From Macrococcus capreoli (GTDB lineage Bacteria > Bacillota > Bacilli > Staphylococcales > Staphylococcaceae), in assembly GCF_025628935.1 (NCBI RefSeq), contig NZ_JAOTIS010000004.1, positions 115,725 through 179,724 of the forward strand: DNA of 64,000 nt, written 5' to 3'. Numbering within the stretch: position 1 is the stretch's first letter; every line of letters starts with the position of its first letter. Under the pieces are notes generated by a model. The model had not been told where the DNA came from. It worked only from the letters and a program-made list of their open reading frames with translations, and did no database searches. The position numbers and the translations under genes are program-made. Below are positions 29,385 to 39,429 of the stretch, in pieces.

Positions 29385-30545
29385 ATGGCATATACAAATA
29401 TATTAGCATCAATTCCGGAAAGTTATTTCGGGAAGACGATGGGACGACAATTAGAAGTGGGTGTGAAACCACTGATTAATATGGCGGTTGGTATACCGGA
29501 TAAGCCGGTACCAGATGAGGTCCTTGAAGCATTAACAGAAGCTATTCAAAACCCACAAAACAATAAATATGGTGTTTTTCGAGGGAAAGAAACTTTAAAG
29601 GCCGCAATCAAGCGATTTTATAAAGATATATATGATGTTGAGCTTGATCAGGATAAGGAGATTTGTATTCTATATGGAACTAAGAGTGGATTAGTGCATT
29701 TACCCACATGTGTGATCGAACCTGGTGATGGTGTGCTGTTGCCCAATCCAGGCTACACTGATTATTTAGCGGGGGTAAAGTTAGCCCGTGGGGAACATTA
29801 TGAATTGAAACTTTATCCCGAGAATAATTACTTACCAGACTTTGAACAAGTGGACGCATTAGAGCTTTCGAACACGAAGTTAATATATTTGAACTATCCA
29901 AGTAATCCAACAGGTGCGGTGGCGACTACAGCATTTTTTGATAGTGTGATCGAACGCTTTAAAGACACAGATACTAAGATTGTCCATGACTTTGCATATG
30001 CAGCATTTGGATTTGATGCGAAGAACCCAAGTATATTACAATCGCCAGGTGCAAAAGATGTAGCCATTGAAATTTATTCGTTATCGAAAGGATTTAATAT
30101 GTCAGGGGTACGTATAGGGTTTGCGGTTGGCAATGCAGAGATGATTGAGAACTTAAATTACTTTCAGGATCATACGCAAGTCGGTATGTGGGGTGTTATT
30201 CAAGATGGTGCTATTGCTGCGCTCGAATTAGGTGAATCTTTCCTTGAAGAACAAAATGCATTGTTTAAAAGACGTCGTGATAAAGTGACACAAGCATTAC
30301 GAGAAGTGCAAATCCCATTTGAACCGATGCAGGGCGGAATATTTCTATGGGTGAAAGTGCCACCTGAATTTAATAGTGTAGAATATGTGGAATTCCTGCT
30401 CAAATCTCAAAGTATATTAACAACACCAGGATTACCGTTTGGTAGTTTAGGAGATGGTTATATTCGAATATCTCTAGCTGTAGAAGATGCGCAGTTAGAT
30501 GAGTTTATAGAACGTATTAAAGAAACGCATGTTTTATATGAATAA
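29385..30545 (+). CDS. PLP-dependent class I aminotransferase in the met operon
   Basis: 386 residues of the aminotransferase fold type I. PLP contacts: 'YPSNPTG' (about 171-177), the Schiff-base Lys in 'YSLSKGFNMSGVRIG' (about 231-245) and a C-terminal Arg region 'GYIRISLA'. It resembles LL-diaminopimelate/PatA/MtnE-type enzymes. Being the last gene of an S-box operon after metNIQ suggests a role in methionine metabolism, such as transamination of methionine or 2-keto-4-methylthiobutyrate (MtnE-like); this is inference. It begins 11 nt after metQ and ends at a terminator. Confidence 0.8.
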   Translation: MAYTNILASIPESYFGKTMGRQLEVGVKPLINMAVGIPDKPVPDEVLEALTEAIQNPQNNKYGVFRGKETLKAAIKRFYKDIYDVELDQDKEICILYGTKSGLVHLPTCVIEPGDGVLLPNPGYTDYLAGVKLARGEHYELKLYPENNYLPDFEQVDALELSNTKLIYLNYPSNPTGAVATTAFFDSVIERFKDTDTKIVHDFAYAAFGFDAKNPSILQSPGAKDVAIEIYSLSKGFNMSGVRIGFAVGNAEMIENLNYFQDHTQVGMWGVIQDGAIAALELGESFLEEQNALFKRRRDKVTQALREVQIPFEPMQGGIFLWVKVPPEFNSVEYVEFLLKSQSILTTPGLPFGSLGDGYIRISLAVEDAQLDEFIERIKETHVLYE

Positions 30546-30573
30546 AAGGATGCCGATTGGCATCCTTTTATTT
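30544..30573. terminator. Terminator between the met operon and convergent genes
   Basis: AAAAGGATGCC (30544-30554) pairs with GGCATCCTTTT (30559-30569), four-base loop. It can work in both directions; the minus-strand gene stops at 30572. Confidence 0.88.
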
Positions 30574-30892
30574 AAATATATACCGCAGTAATCACCACAA
30601 TCATCAGTGCGATAATTAATGAAAAAATATCAAGTATTAATTTAGCTTTTTGATCGTTGAATTTATTTTTGTAACTTGTAATTTCAATGTTCATAAACAA
30701 ACATAGCGCAAGCAACGTAATCCAGTATTTCATATTTCCCGGGATATGCATCACGGTAGTATAGATGAAGAAGCACAGGCCAAGTCCTAAAATTATGCGT
30801 AATACATTCAAAACAGGTAATTTAACATGATAAATACTCGTATAGCTAATAATTAAATACATTAGTATAAATAAAGCGATTAAAAAGATCAT
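30572..30892 (-). CDS. Small integral membrane protein, unknown
   Basis: 106 residues with four hydrophobic helices (about 2-17, 28-47, 57-69, 84-104) in a short polytopic layout. The start codon overlaps the last 4 nt of the MFS exporter gene, so it is translated with it; it may be a partner or simply a downstream gene. No family recognised. Confidence 0.65.
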   Translation of the reverse strand: MIFLIALFILMYLIISYTSIYHVKLPVLNVLRIILGLGLCFFIYTTVMHIPGNMKYWITLLALCLFMNIEITSYKNKFNDQKAKLILDIFSLIIALMIVVITAVYI

Positions 30893-32034
30893 ATTGTGCG
30901 TCCTTTCTTAAAGTACATCATTAAAACGATTGTACCGATTACAGTCATTATAGCACCAAAATAAAATGGTGCATCGATTTGTTGCGATAATATGCCAGTA
31001 AAAGCGAGCGGGCCAAGGATTCTACCTAAACTATCCATACTGTAACTGATTGAAGTCAGTTTACCCATATTCGCACGATGGCCTTCTTTCGTTAATTGGC
31101 TCGTCAGTAGCGTTCTCACTAAAGCATTTCCTGCCATTAGTAACACAAGACAAAGGCCGGCAAACCATAAATTCATTGAGAAGGGTAACAAGATAAATGC
31201 GATAATTGTGATGATTTGTCCGGTGATAATGACAGGTTGTTCTTTACCATCTTTAACTTTACGTAAGTAACCACCTTGCAGACCGGCATTGACAAGCCCT
31301 CCAACCATGAATAACATGCCCATTTGTGTTGAAGTAATATTTATTTTCTCGATTTCAAACAGCTGGAACGTACTTTCCATACCGCTCATAGTGAACATCA
31401 CGATAAATGTTGATAGTAATATTAAGATAACTTGAGGTGTCATCATTTTAGGAGATATTTTCTTGTCTTCGTTGTGTGTTTCACCATGATACGTTTCAGA
31501 TAAAGTCATCATAGATAGCACAGCAATCAGCACAAGAATCCCACTTGTAACGAAGTATGGTATTTGATAACTGATGCCTGATAATAAACCGCCAACAGCT
31601 GGTCCAAAGATAAAGCCGAGACCAATCATCATCCCCATAAGTCCCATATATTTATTGCGTTCTTCAGCGCTTGTCATATCACTTACCATACTCGTCGTTG
31701 TTGAGAAACACGCGCCTGAGAAAATTCCGCCGATAATACGTGCTGCATATAGCATTGCTAAATTATCGATAAATATCCCAAAGATTAAAAAACTCAATGT
31801 AAATCCAATCAGTCCGATAAATAGAATTTTTTTGCGACCGATTTTGTCTGAAAGATGTCCCCAGAACGGTGCAGCAATAAATGAAAAAATGGAATAACTA
31901 GCGAGTAGTAATCCCATATGAAAGGCGTTTAAATGCATGCTATGCACTAGTGCCGGGATGACAGGGATAACAATGCTGAACCCGAAATATATAAAGAACT
32001 GTATTGCCATTAATAATTTGATTTGTTTATTCAT
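30889..32034 (-). CDS. MFS drug/H+ antiporter (DHA1 family, NorA-like)
   Basis: 381 residues, 12 membrane helices. Motif A 'GHLSDKIGRKKI' lies between helices 2 and 3 (about 59-70), and an antiporter motif C-like 'GMMIGLGFIFGPAVGGLL' in helix 5 (about 134-151). It is related to staphylococcal NorA but clearly not an orthologue-level match, so a specific substrate cannot be claimed. The ATG is preceded by GGAGTGA on the minus strand. Confidence 0.85.
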   Translation of the reverse strand: MNKQIKLLMAIQFFIYFGFSIVIPVIPALVHSMHLNAFHMGLLLASYSIFSFIAAPFWGHLSDKIGRKKILFIGLIGFTLSFLIFGIFIDNLAMLYAARIIGGIFSGACFSTTTSMVSDMTSAEERNKYMGLMGMMIGLGFIFGPAVGGLLSGISYQIPYFVTSGILVLIAVLSMMTLSETYHGETHNEDKKISPKMMTPQVILILLSTFIVMFTMSGMESTFQLFEIEKINITSTQMGMLFMVGGLVNAGLQGGYLRKVKDGKEQPVIITGQIITIIAFILLPFSMNLWFAGLCLVLLMAGNALVRTLLTSQLTKEGHRANMGKLTSISYSMDSLGRILGPLAFTGILSQQIDAPFYFGAIMTVIGTIVLMMYFKKGRTI

Positions 32035-32091
32035 AAAGTCACTCCAAAAAACTTAATATCTTTATTGTAGCGAATATTGAACGAAAAGCAT

Positions 32092-32120
32092 ATAAAAAGT
32101 CACGGTTAACCGTGACTGTA
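32092..32120 (-). terminator. Terminator of the GyrI-like / small coiled-coil gene pair (minus strand)
   Basis: The palindrome AGTCACGGTTAACCGTGACT (32099-32118) is followed, on the minus strand, by TTTTTATATG. Confidence 0.8.
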
Positions 32121-32124
32121 AGGT

Positions 32125-32283
32125 TTACATTTTATCTCGTGTTTCCTGAATTGCTTTTTCAATTTCAACAAGTTTTTCTTCTAGTTTAGGAGAAGATTGA
32201 CCTGTTGATTCTACTTTTTCTAAATCATTTTGAATGCGTATATATTCTTCTTTTAGTTCTAGTAATTGTTGTTCTAAATTCAT
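32125..32283 (-). CDS. Small coiled-coil protein, SE1561-like
   Basis: A 52-codon gene too short for routine calling. The product (starting MNLEQQLLELKEEYIRIQ) is a charged, heptad-rich helix in two parts separated by 'STGQSSPK', i.e. a helical hairpin. It resembles the staphylococcal SE1561 family of about 50 residues, from memory, with no known function. GAAAGGAA precedes the ATG on the minus strand. It starts 3 nt after the GyrI-like gene ends, so the two are cotranscribed, and a terminator follows. Confidence 0.7.
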   Translation of the reverse strand: MNLEQQLLELKEEYIRIQNDLEKVESTGQSSPKLEEKLVEIEKAIQETRDKM

Positions 32284-32286
32284 ATA

Positions 32287-32760
32287 TTATTTCCTTTCTA
32301 CAGGGATCCAGATTTCTACTTTCGGGTTATCGGTTTCAAATTCCATACCGAACGGATAAAATTCCATATCTGCAGTTTGTAACGGAATGAATGGTGCATC
32401 TTTAAACCATGTGCCATAAATGTATTCGAATGTATCTTGAATTGCGGTTGGAATCGGTCCTACTGCTTCAAATACAACCCATTCTGATGCAGGGATATGT
32501 ACCGTTTCATAGTTGTCCTGAGGCGTCTTTGTTGCAACAGAAATTAGATAGTTTAAGTGTTGTGAAGGTACTGTCTTGATGCAAGCGCCGATATGTCCTT
32601 TTAAAGTTTCGACATCATTTATTTGCTGCAACGTATTGAGTGTTCCATCCTCATCTAAAACATCCCACAGTGGTTTAATTTCTCCCATCGTTTCAGTCGT
32701 AAATTCTCTCTTTAAACCACATAGGTAAAAAGCATCAAGCGAAACAACTTTATATGTCAT
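32287..32760 (-). CDS. GyrI-like / effector-binding-domain protein
   Basis: 157 residues matching the small-molecule-binding domain of the SOUL/GyrI superfamily (AraC effector-binding type): 'YYKVVSLDAF'-like start, 'GPIPTAIQDTFEYIYGTWF' helix (about 104-122) and the C-terminal 'MEFYPFGMEFETDNPKVEIWIPV' strand pair, written here in two overlapping parts. No DNA-binding domain is attached. Stand-alone members bind hydrophobic ligands or hydrolyse cyclopropanoids; function here unknown. Confidence 0.78.
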   Translation of the reverse strand: MTYKVVSLDAFYLCGLKREFTTETMGEIKPLWDVLDEDGTLNTLQQINDVETLKGHIGACIKTVPSQHLNYLISVATKTPQDNYETVHIPASEWVVFEAVGPIPTAIQDTFEYIYGTWFKDAPFIPLQTADMEFYPFGMEFETDNPKVEIWIPVERK

Positions 32761-32837
32761 ATTAAAACCCCCTTATATCTGAAATATACAGCAAAAGTGT
32801 TATATTATAAAGTGACAAGAATATTGGAGGCTTTCAA

Positions 32838-33320
32838 ATGAGTAAAAAAGTGAAAACAAACGCATTAAGAAAATTAGATCAACAAAAGATACCTTATGAA
32901 ATATTCACTTATTCAGTTGATGGGGATCAAGTTGATGGCATAACCGTTGCTAACAAGATTGGTCAGCCTATTGATGAAGTATATAAAACGCTTGTATTAC
33001 ACGGGAAAAATGGACATTACGTCGCTGTAATCCCAGTTGAAGCAACGCTTAATATTAAGGCGATCAGTAAAGTTGTAGGTGAGAAGAAGCTTGAAATGCT
33101 TGCAGTGAAAGATTTAGAGAAGACGACAGGATATATTCGTGGAGGTTGTTCTCCTGTCGGGATGAAGAAACAATTTCCGACGGTACTGGATGAATCAGTG
33201 CAACATCACGAGACAATCATTGTAAGTGCGGGTCAAATTGGATTACAGATGAAAGTGAAAGTTAGTGATTTATTACATTTAATCAATGCGAAAGTGAGTG
33301 GTATTGCGGATGTTGATTAA
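32838..33320 (+). CDS. ybaK: YbaK/EbsC-type aminoacyl-tRNA deacylase
   Basis: 160 residues of the YbaK/ProX editing fold: 'DEVYKTLVLHG' with catalytic Lys region (about 46-56), and 'GYIRGGCSPVGMKK' (about 99-112), a family signature. These enzymes clear mischarged Cys-tRNA(Pro) or related species in the cytosol. A TGGAGG ribosome binding site lies upstream. The 3' end overlaps the phosphoesterase start. Confidence 0.9.
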   Translation: MSKKVKTNALRKLDQQKIPYEIFTYSVDGDQVDGITVANKIGQPIDEVYKTLVLHGKNGHYVAVIPVEATLNIKAISKVVGEKKLEMLAVKDLEKTTGYIRGGCSPVGMKKQFPTVLDESVQHHETIIVSAGQIGLQMKVKVSDLLHLINAKVSGIADVD

Positions 33321-34392
33321 AGATAACTACAAAACAATATCACTTAAAGATCGCAGAACGATTGTGATTTCAGACATACATGGTTCGATTACATTATTTA
33401 AACAATTACTCGATAAAGTCAATTATACAGAGGAAGACCGATTGATTATATTGGGAGATATCATTGATAAAGGGCCTAACAGTATTGAAGTCGTTGAATA
33501 TGTTGCTGAATTGCTGACAAGACCACATGTACATATGGTGTTAGGGAACTGTGATTGTATCTTTGATGAATTAGAAGAGGATTATTTATATGGATATATG
33601 CAACGTCGTCATACGATTGTACATGAAGCATTAAATAAACTTGGAAAGACGTTAGATGATTATACAACACAAAGTGAAATGGCAGCCGATATAAGAGCGC
33701 ATTTCGGATATTTACATGATGTTGTGCGTGATTTACCTTTAATGATTGAAGCGGAAGATTTCATATTCGTGCACGCTGGATTAGATCAACAGAATTATAT
33801 GCATACATCGCGTTATCATGCGCTAAATATGCCGTATTTCTTTGAACAGACACATGATGCAGACAAGATGGTTGTAGTAGGACACTTTCCGACATGTAAC
33901 TTTGTAACAGATGGATTAATGAATAACAATATTAAAGAAAATAAAGCAGCTCGCATCATCGATATAGATGGTGGCAATCAAGTGAAGTATAGCGGGCAAC
34001 TCAATGCGCTTATCATTCAATATGAAGAGGATGTTTATACGCTAGATATGATGTCTGTTGATGATTACTCTCGATGTGAAATTATTCAGGATTTTAAAGT
34101 GAGTTTCCAGGAACCACATACGTTTACTTATCCTTATTTTGAAATAGAAGTTTTTGATGGTGATGAATATTTTACGCAGGCGAAACATATCCATACGGGT
34201 ATTGATTTCATGGTAAAGACAGAATTTATTATGGAAACTGAAGACGGATACCGTTTGAAGGATGATTATACAGATTACTTTATGGATGTGACGATTGGGG
34301 AAGAAGTTGCTGTTATTGATGATAGTTATTTAGGTTATACGTTAATTATGAAAGATGGTATTACAGGATGGGTGCCAGACGAAGTACTTTAA
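33310..34392 (+). CDS. Calcineurin-like metallophosphoesterase
   Basis: 360 residues. The N-terminal ~230 residues carry all metallophosphatase motifs: SDIHGS (about 21-26), GDIIDKGPNS (about 52-61), GNCD (about 82-85), HAGLD (about 155-159) and GHFP (about 192-195), as in PrpE/ApaH-like Ser/Thr protein phosphatases. The last ~110 residues are beta-rich and end in an SH3-like 'GITGWVPDEVL'. I chose ATG 33310 inside the end of ybaK; a GTG at 33298 is an alternative, and neither has a strong ribosome binding site, suggesting coupling. Substrate unknown. Confidence 0.82.
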   Translation: MLIKDNYKTISLKDRRTIVISDIHGSITLFKQLLDKVNYTEEDRLIILGDIIDKGPNSIEVVEYVAELLTRPHVHMVLGNCDCIFDELEEDYLYGYMQRRHTIVHEALNKLGKTLDDYTTQSEMAADIRAHFGYLHDVVRDLPLMIEAEDFIFVHAGLDQQNYMHTSRYHALNMPYFFEQTHDADKMVVVGHFPTCNFVTDGLMNNNIKENKAARIIDIDGGNQVKYSGQLNALIIQYEEDVYTLDMMSVDDYSRCEIIQDFKVSFQEPHTFTYPYFEIEVFDGDEYFTQAKHIHTGIDFMVKTEFIMETEDGYRLKDDYTDYFMDVTIGEEVAVIDDSYLGYTLIMKDGITGWVPDEVL

Positions 34393-34413
34393 TATTAAGA
34401 GAGAAGGATGAGT

Positions 34414-35319
34414 ATGACACAGCGTTTCATTACTGTGATTTGCTTAATTGCACTAGGATATTTACTAAAAAAATTGAATTTTATTAGAGAAGCAGACGGT
34501 CGTGTCATTGCTGTATTGGTAATGAATGTAACTTTACCATCACTAGTGATTGTTACATTAAGTAAGGCAGAAATAGACACTTCGCTTTTAATGATTCCAG
34601 TATTTATGATTATCTATGCAATTTTTGCAAAGATAATCATGATAAGTTTATTTTTAAAGTATAATAATGAAATTCGTGGTTCTGTTGGAATGATGGCTTC
34701 TGCTTTCAATATAGGGATATTTGCGTATCCTTTAGTCGAGCAAATGTTTGGTGCAAAAGGTCTATTATATTTTGGGATGTTCGATATCGGCGGTGCTATT
34801 GTAATGTTTGGAGTGACTTATTTTATAGGGAATTATTATAGTGAAGGTGGCGATACTTTCGACTTTAAGTATATGCTCACAAGTTTGTTAAAGGCTGTCC
34901 CTCTGATGACATATGTTATTATGCTCATCATAAATTTATCACATGTACGTTTACCTGAACCTATTGTTGAATTTTTCTCAGTTATAGCAAAAGCAAATAT
35001 GCCATTATCGATGATCTTACTCGGCGTATTTTTGAATTTCAAAATTGAGAAATATTACTTACCGATAGCAGTAAAATATTTATGTATTCACTATGGACTT
35101 GGCGCTGTAGCAGGTGTGTTATGTTATACATTGTTACCGTTTGATCAAATGTTTAGAATGACTTTGCTGATTGGCTGGCTATTACCGATTGGGGTGGCGA
35201 TCGTGCCATATGCTATTGAATTTAAATATAAGACCGTTCCACTTATTAGTATGGTGACTAACCTTACAATTGTGATTTCAATCATAATATTATATTTGTT
35301 TCAGATGATTATGATATAA
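34414..35319 (+). CDS. AEC-family (auxin efflux carrier-like) transporter
   Basis: 301 residues, ten predicted membrane helices in two five-helix halves, with the typical 'VMNVTLPSLVI' (about 36-46) and 'FNIGIFAYPLVEQMFG' (about 96-111) crossover-type segments. Bacterial members move malate, malonate or other organic anions; substrate unknown. Start ATG 34414 lies 6-7 nt after GAGAAGG; ATG 34408 is too close to it. Confidence 0.83.
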   Translation: MTQRFITVICLIALGYLLKKLNFIREADGRVIAVLVMNVTLPSLVIVTLSKAEIDTSLLMIPVFMIIYAIFAKIIMISLFLKYNNEIRGSVGMMASAFNIGIFAYPLVEQMFGAKGLLYFGMFDIGGAIVMFGVTYFIGNYYSEGGDTFDFKYMLTSLLKAVPLMTYVIMLIINLSHVRLPEPIVEFFSVIAKANMPLSMILLGVFLNFKIEKYYLPIAVKYLCIHYGLGAVAGVLCYTLLPFDQMFRMTLLIGWLLPIGVAIVPYAIEFKYKTVPLISMVTNLTIVISIIILYLFQMIMI

Positions 35320-35335
35320 AAAGATGTTGCTAATA

Positions 35336-35383
35336 TTCAAAAAAACCTCCTGGCGAAACTATGAGCGTTGCGCCAGGAGGTTA
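35336..35383 (-). terminator. Terminator of the GNAT-HAD pair (minus strand)
   Basis: AACCTCCTGGCG (35344-35355) pairs with CGCCAGGAGGTT (35371-35382). The T-run occurs only on the minus-strand side, so it serves the genes at 35.4-37.1 kb. Confidence 0.82.
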
Positions 35384-35454
35384 AATGATTGACAAGTGAA
35401 ATATGTCACTTACGAGAAAAAATATCAAAAATCATCTTCTTTACGTGTTAAGTA

Positions 35455-36315
35455 TTATTCCACAGTATATTTAAAATGATTCATCTCATTTATTTTTTTA
35501 AAGCCAATTGCTTCATAGAAAGCGATATTTTTTTCTCGTTTACTTTTTACTGAAATCTGTATACGCTTCGCGTGATGTTTAGTAAACGCATGGTGGACTG
35601 CAAATGACACAAGTTCATGTCCGATACCTTTATTGCGATATTGTGGATGTGTTGCTAAATATTCGATGTTACAGACATCATCATCATTAATTTGTATCCA
35701 TATATAAGCTTTTGCCAAACCTTCATTTAAGTACAGATAGAGCTCATGTGTATGACCGATTGTCGAAAGGATTTTGTCACGCATCGTCTTATAATCAATT
35801 TGTAAATCTTTCATGAGTTGCGTGAAGCTTTTCTTATAGATGGGTTTATATTTAATGATTTGTGGTGCGATATCACCTGTTTTATCATCTGTTGCTTCCA
35901 TTATATATGTCGTACCGAGATATTGTGTGCGTAGTCTCTTCATGACCGACTGACCAAACCTGTGGTCTTCGTGGAAACTAAAATAATAAGTCTTAGTATC
36001 AGGGTGATCTCTTAAGAAATCCTGCCACATGACTTGAATCATTTCCAGTGTTTCTGTATCTGTTTTTGTTGTAATTGGACCTAAGGCGTTCGCTTCTGTT
36101 TCGTTAATGTGTTCAACACCGAATGCTGCGATAATGGTTTCGTTATCTGTAATTTGAATCATATCATTAGGGTGGATTGCACTCAGTTGATCAATAATAC
36201 TTTGCTTCGTTAGTCGGATATAGCCGACATGATGTTTGCTGTCCTGATTCAATTGATATAAAAATTCAGCTAATAATTCAATATCATTCATATATGAAAT
36301 TTGCAAGTCGTTCAC
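35455..36315 (-). CDS. GNAT-family acetyltransferase
   Basis: 286 residues: an N-terminal half of GNAT-like character and a C-terminal classical GNAT domain with the acetyl-CoA loop 'HPQYRNKGIGHELV' (about 223-236) and 'NIAFYEAIGFKKI' (about 263-275). The GTG at 36315 overlaps the HAD gene stop by 4 nt (GTGA), but GAGGAG sits too close; TTG at 36306 with 8-nt spacing is a good alternative start. Substrate unknown. Cotranscribed with the HAD gene. Confidence 0.8.
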   Translation of the reverse strand: MNDLQISYMNDIELLAEFLYQLNQDSKHHVGYIRLTKQSIIDQLSAIHPNDMIQITDNETIIAAFGVEHINETEANALGPITTKTDTETLEMIQVMWQDFLRDHPDTKTYYFSFHEDHRFGQSVMKRLRTQYLGTTYIMEATDDKTGDIAPQIIKYKPIYKKSFTQLMKDLQIDYKTMRDKILSTIGHTHELYLYLNEGLAKAYIWIQINDDDVCNIEYLATHPQYRNKGIGHELVSFAVHHAFTKHHAKRIQISVKSKREKNIAFYEAIGFKKINEMNHFKYTVE

Positions 36316-37124
36316 TCCTCGAAATAATGCGCTAATGTTTCAAGTATCCCTTTATTATAAGGTGAATGTGTATGTTGTTTATATTTAGCTTTCGCTTCAG
36401 GTGTTGCATTACTTACTAAATAGCCATGTTTTACTTCGTTTAACATAAGTAAGTCGTTACCACTATCGCCGAAAGCAAATGTGTTATCAGGATCAATATT
36501 AAACTTTTGAGTTAAATATTTCACGACGGCGTGTTTGCCTGCGATAGATGGATAAAAGTCAACGTCATAATACCCTTCAGGATCTCCGATAAGTGGATTA
36601 CATTTACTCACATTAACGATGAAGTTATGCGCTGCCCCTAACTTTTTAATCTTATCGATATTGTGCGCATCTATAGCACCTAATCCTTCATAATAATAAT
36701 TACGCGAAAATGGTGCATGTTCGAATGGGATTTGCGTAATTAAGTGAATGTTGTCTTCTTTTAATTGCTGTTCAATATTTAATATAACGGATTTATCAAA
36801 GTTGAGCTGCTGAAACTGCTGATAATAATCTGCGTCCCGTATTAATTTACCACCTTCAACATAATATATTTCAGTGCCTGAATTGGTTGAGATAAAGTGA
36901 GGGTAATAAGCGTAATGTCCCTTCTCAAGACACGTTTCTATCATTTCTTTCGTACTGGCTGAAATGATACCGAATAGAATACCTTTAGATGCAGCATACT
37001 GCGCAAGAAACGTGTCCAGTGCTTTTACGTCTTCTGGATTGCTTAAATCGTGTGCAAAGTATGTTTCATCAAAATCGGAACACACTAAATATTGAATGTT
37101 ATCTGGAATTTGAAGTGGTTTCAT
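36312..37124 (-). CDS. HAD-superfamily (Cof/sucrose-phosphatase-like) hydrolase
   Basis: 270 residues. HAD motif I 'VCSDFDETYF' with the nucleophile Asp (about residue 16), motif II 'IISAST' (about 54), Lys motif 'AGKHAVVKYL' and motif IV 'FAFGDSGNDLLML' (about 217-229). This cap type belongs to sugar-phosphate phosphatases; the substrate is not known. GGAGGC on the minus strand precedes the ATG. First gene of a two-gene unit with the acetyltransferase. Confidence 0.85.
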   Translation of the reverse strand: MKPLQIPDNIQYLVCSDFDETYFAHDLSNPEDVKALDTFLAQYAASKGILFGIISASTKEMIETCLEKGHYAYYPHFISTNSGTEIYYVEGGKLIRDADYYQQFQQLNFDKSVILNIEQQLKEDNIHLITQIPFEHAPFSRNYYYEGLGAIDAHNIDKIKKLGAAHNFIVNVSKCNPLIGDPEGYYDVDFYPSIAGKHAVVKYLTQKFNIDPDNTFAFGDSGNDLLMLNEVKHGYLVSNATPEAKAKYKQHTHSPYNKGILETLAHYFEE

Positions 37125-37252
37125 ATCGATGCCTCCTTAGTTATTTTAAGCATAACGGAGCAAAGGTAAAATAACAATTGTAAACAGTATAAAAGTGAGT
37201 GAAATAAAAATCTGTTATAATTTAATAAATCAATGAGAATAGGACGGATAAT

Positions 37253-39382
37253 ATGAAATCAGTAGTACTCGCTGAAAAGCCTTCAGTAGCACGTGATATT
37301 GCGCGCGTATTGAATTGTAATCAAAAGAAAAATGGATATATGGAAAATAATCAGTATATCGTTACATGGGCATTAGGACATTTAGTAACAAATGCAGATC
37401 CTGAGCAATACGACAGTAAATATAAAGCATGGGATATGAAAGACCTCCCGATATTACCTGAACGTATGAAATCAGTTATTATCGGCAAGACGCGTAAGCA
37501 GTTTAATGTTGTGAAAGCACAAATTGAAAGACAAGATGTGAATGAAGTGATTATCGCTACAGATGCAGGACGTGAAGGAGAACTTGTCGCACGTCTCATT
37601 CTGGAGAAATGTAAAGTTAATAAACCGATTAAACGATTATGGATTTCATCAGTTACAGATGGTGCGATTCGTGATGGATTTAAAAACTTAAAGCCAGGCA
37701 GTGCTTATCATGGTTTATATCAAGCGGCGCTTGCTCGTAGTGAAGCGGACTGGATTGTCGGTATAAACGCAACGAGAGCATTAACAACGAAATACGATGC
37801 ACAACTATCAACAGGACGTGTGCAAACGCCAACGCTTCAAATGGTGAAAATACGTCAAGATGCCATTAACCAATTTAAGCCAAGACAGTACTACAGTTTA
37901 AATGTTGTTGTTGATGGCGTAACATTGAACTGGCAGACGCCACATCGTATATTTGATGAAACGGTCGTCGATCAATTGATGCAAGATTTAAAAGGGAAAA
38001 AAGCAGTAATTACAGATGTGGTATCTCATGAAAAGAAACGATTCCCTGGGAAATTGTATGATTTAACCTCTCTACAGCAAGATGCATATCGTAGATTTAA
38101 GTACTCGGCAAAAGAAACATTAAGTACGATGCAAAGCTTATATGAAACGCATAAATTAGTGACGTATCCAAGAACGGACTCAAATTATTTAACGACGGAT
38201 ATGGTCAGCACATTAAAAGAAAGAGTAGCATCCCTTGCTTCAACAGAATATAGAGCCCAAGTTGTAGAATTGATGAAATCGCCACTCAAAGCAGGCAGTC
38301 ATTTTGTTAATGATGCGAAAGTCAGTGATCACCATGCCATTGTGCCAACTGAAGTACGTGTAAATTTAGATAGTTTAAGTGCACGTGAACGCAATATTTA
38401 TATGCTAATTGCAGAGCGCTTTTTAAGTAATTTAATGCCACCGTATGTATATGCGGAGCAAAAGGTGACTGTCACGATTGGGGAGTCTTTATTTGTTGCG
38501 AAACAAGAAGAAACAATTCATCCTGGATTTACGGCGTTAAGTACGGCTAATACTGGAAAGAAACATCATATATTTAAGAAAGGCGCGGTGTTAGATACCG
38601 TAAAGCTTAATAAGACAACGCATGTAACTGAGCCACCACCGTATTTAAATGAAGGTAGCTTGTTAAAGGCGATGGAGAATCCGAGCAGCATTTTTGAGAT
38701 TGATAAGACAACACAATCTACATTAAAGTCTGCAGGAGGTATCGGTACAGTTGCAACACGCGCAGATATAATAGAGAAATTGTATAACTTAAATGCTATT
38801 GAGAACATAAATGGCAATATTAAAGTGACGAACAAAGGGCGACAGTTGCTAGAACTAGCTCCTAATGCATTGAAATCACCTGAACTTACAGCTGACTGGG
38901 AACATAAACTTACATTAATTGAGAAGAATAAATATGATAAAAATAAATTCATTAATGAAATGCGTGCATTTACGAAAGAGATAATTGAGGAAATTAAATC
39001 AAGTGAAGATAAGTTTAAGCATGATAATTTGACGACAACAGAATGTCCGACATGTGGTAAATTCATGCTTGAGAAAAAGACGCGTAACGGTAAAATGCTT
39101 GTTTGTCAAGATCCGACATGCGGTACTAAGAAAAATGTACAACGTCAAACGAATGCACGTTGTCCGGAGTGTAAGAAGAAATTAGTATTGCACGGCAAAG
39201 GTCCGAAAGCGATGTATAGTTGTAAATGTGGTTTCAGAGAAACGCAGGAACAGATGGACAAACGCTTTAAGTCGCGTAAGACAGGTAAAGTTTCTAAAAA
39301 TGAGATGAAAAAATATATGAAAAAAGAAGACGAGCCAATTAACAATCCATTTGCAGACGCGTTGAAGAATTTAAACCTTTAG
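37253..39382 (+). CDS. topB: DNA topoisomerase III
   Basis: 709 residues, type IA topoisomerase that decatenates and relaxes single-strand-linked DNA. N-terminal Toprim '[18 protein letters not shown]' (4-21), acidic 'ATDAGREGE' (about 101-109), active-site Tyr in '[12 protein letters not shown]' (about 301-312), and two C-terminal zinc-ribbon motifs, CPTCGKFM (about 598) and CPECKKKL (about 637), the latter continuing to a CKCG. Length normal for Firmicute TopB. A TATAAT at 37213-37220 lies just upstream. No downstream partner gene. Confidence 0.94.
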   Translation: MKSVVLAEKPSVARDIARVLNCNQKKNGYMENNQYIVTWALGHLVTNADPEQYDSKYKAWDMKDLPILPERMKSVIIGKTRKQFNVVKAQIERQDVNEVIIATDAGREGELVARLILEKCKVNKPIKRLWISSVTDGAIRDGFKNLKPGSAYHGLYQAALARSEADWIVGINATRALTTKYDAQLSTGRVQTPTLQMVKIRQDAINQFKPRQYYSLNVVVDGVTLNWQTPHRIFDETVVDQLMQDLKGKKAVITDVVSHEKKRFPGKLYDLTSLQQDAYRRFKYSAKETLSTMQSLYETHKLVTYPRTDSNYLTTDMVSTLKERVASLASTEYRAQVVELMKSPLKAGSHFVNDAKVSDHHAIVPTEVRVNLDSLSARERNIYMLIAERFLSNLMPPYVYAEQKVTVTIGESLFVAKQEETIHPGFTALSTANTGKKHHIFKKGAVLDTVKLNKTTHVTEPPPYLNEGSLLKAMENPSSIFEIDKTTQSTLKSAGGIGTVATRADIIEKLYNLNAIENINGNIKVTNKGRQLLELAPNALKSPELTADWEHKLTLIEKNKYDKNKFINEMRAFTKEIIEEIKSSEDKFKHDNLTTTECPTCGKFMLEKKTRNGKMLVCQDPTCGTKKNVQRQTNARCPECKKKLVLHGKGPKAMYSCKCGFRETQEQMDKRFKSRKTGKVSKNEMKKYMKKEDEPINNPFADALKNLNL

Positions 39383-39429
39383 CATTATACGTTGCTTTGT
39401 TACCTTTTTCTGCACGGTTTAAGTGGATT

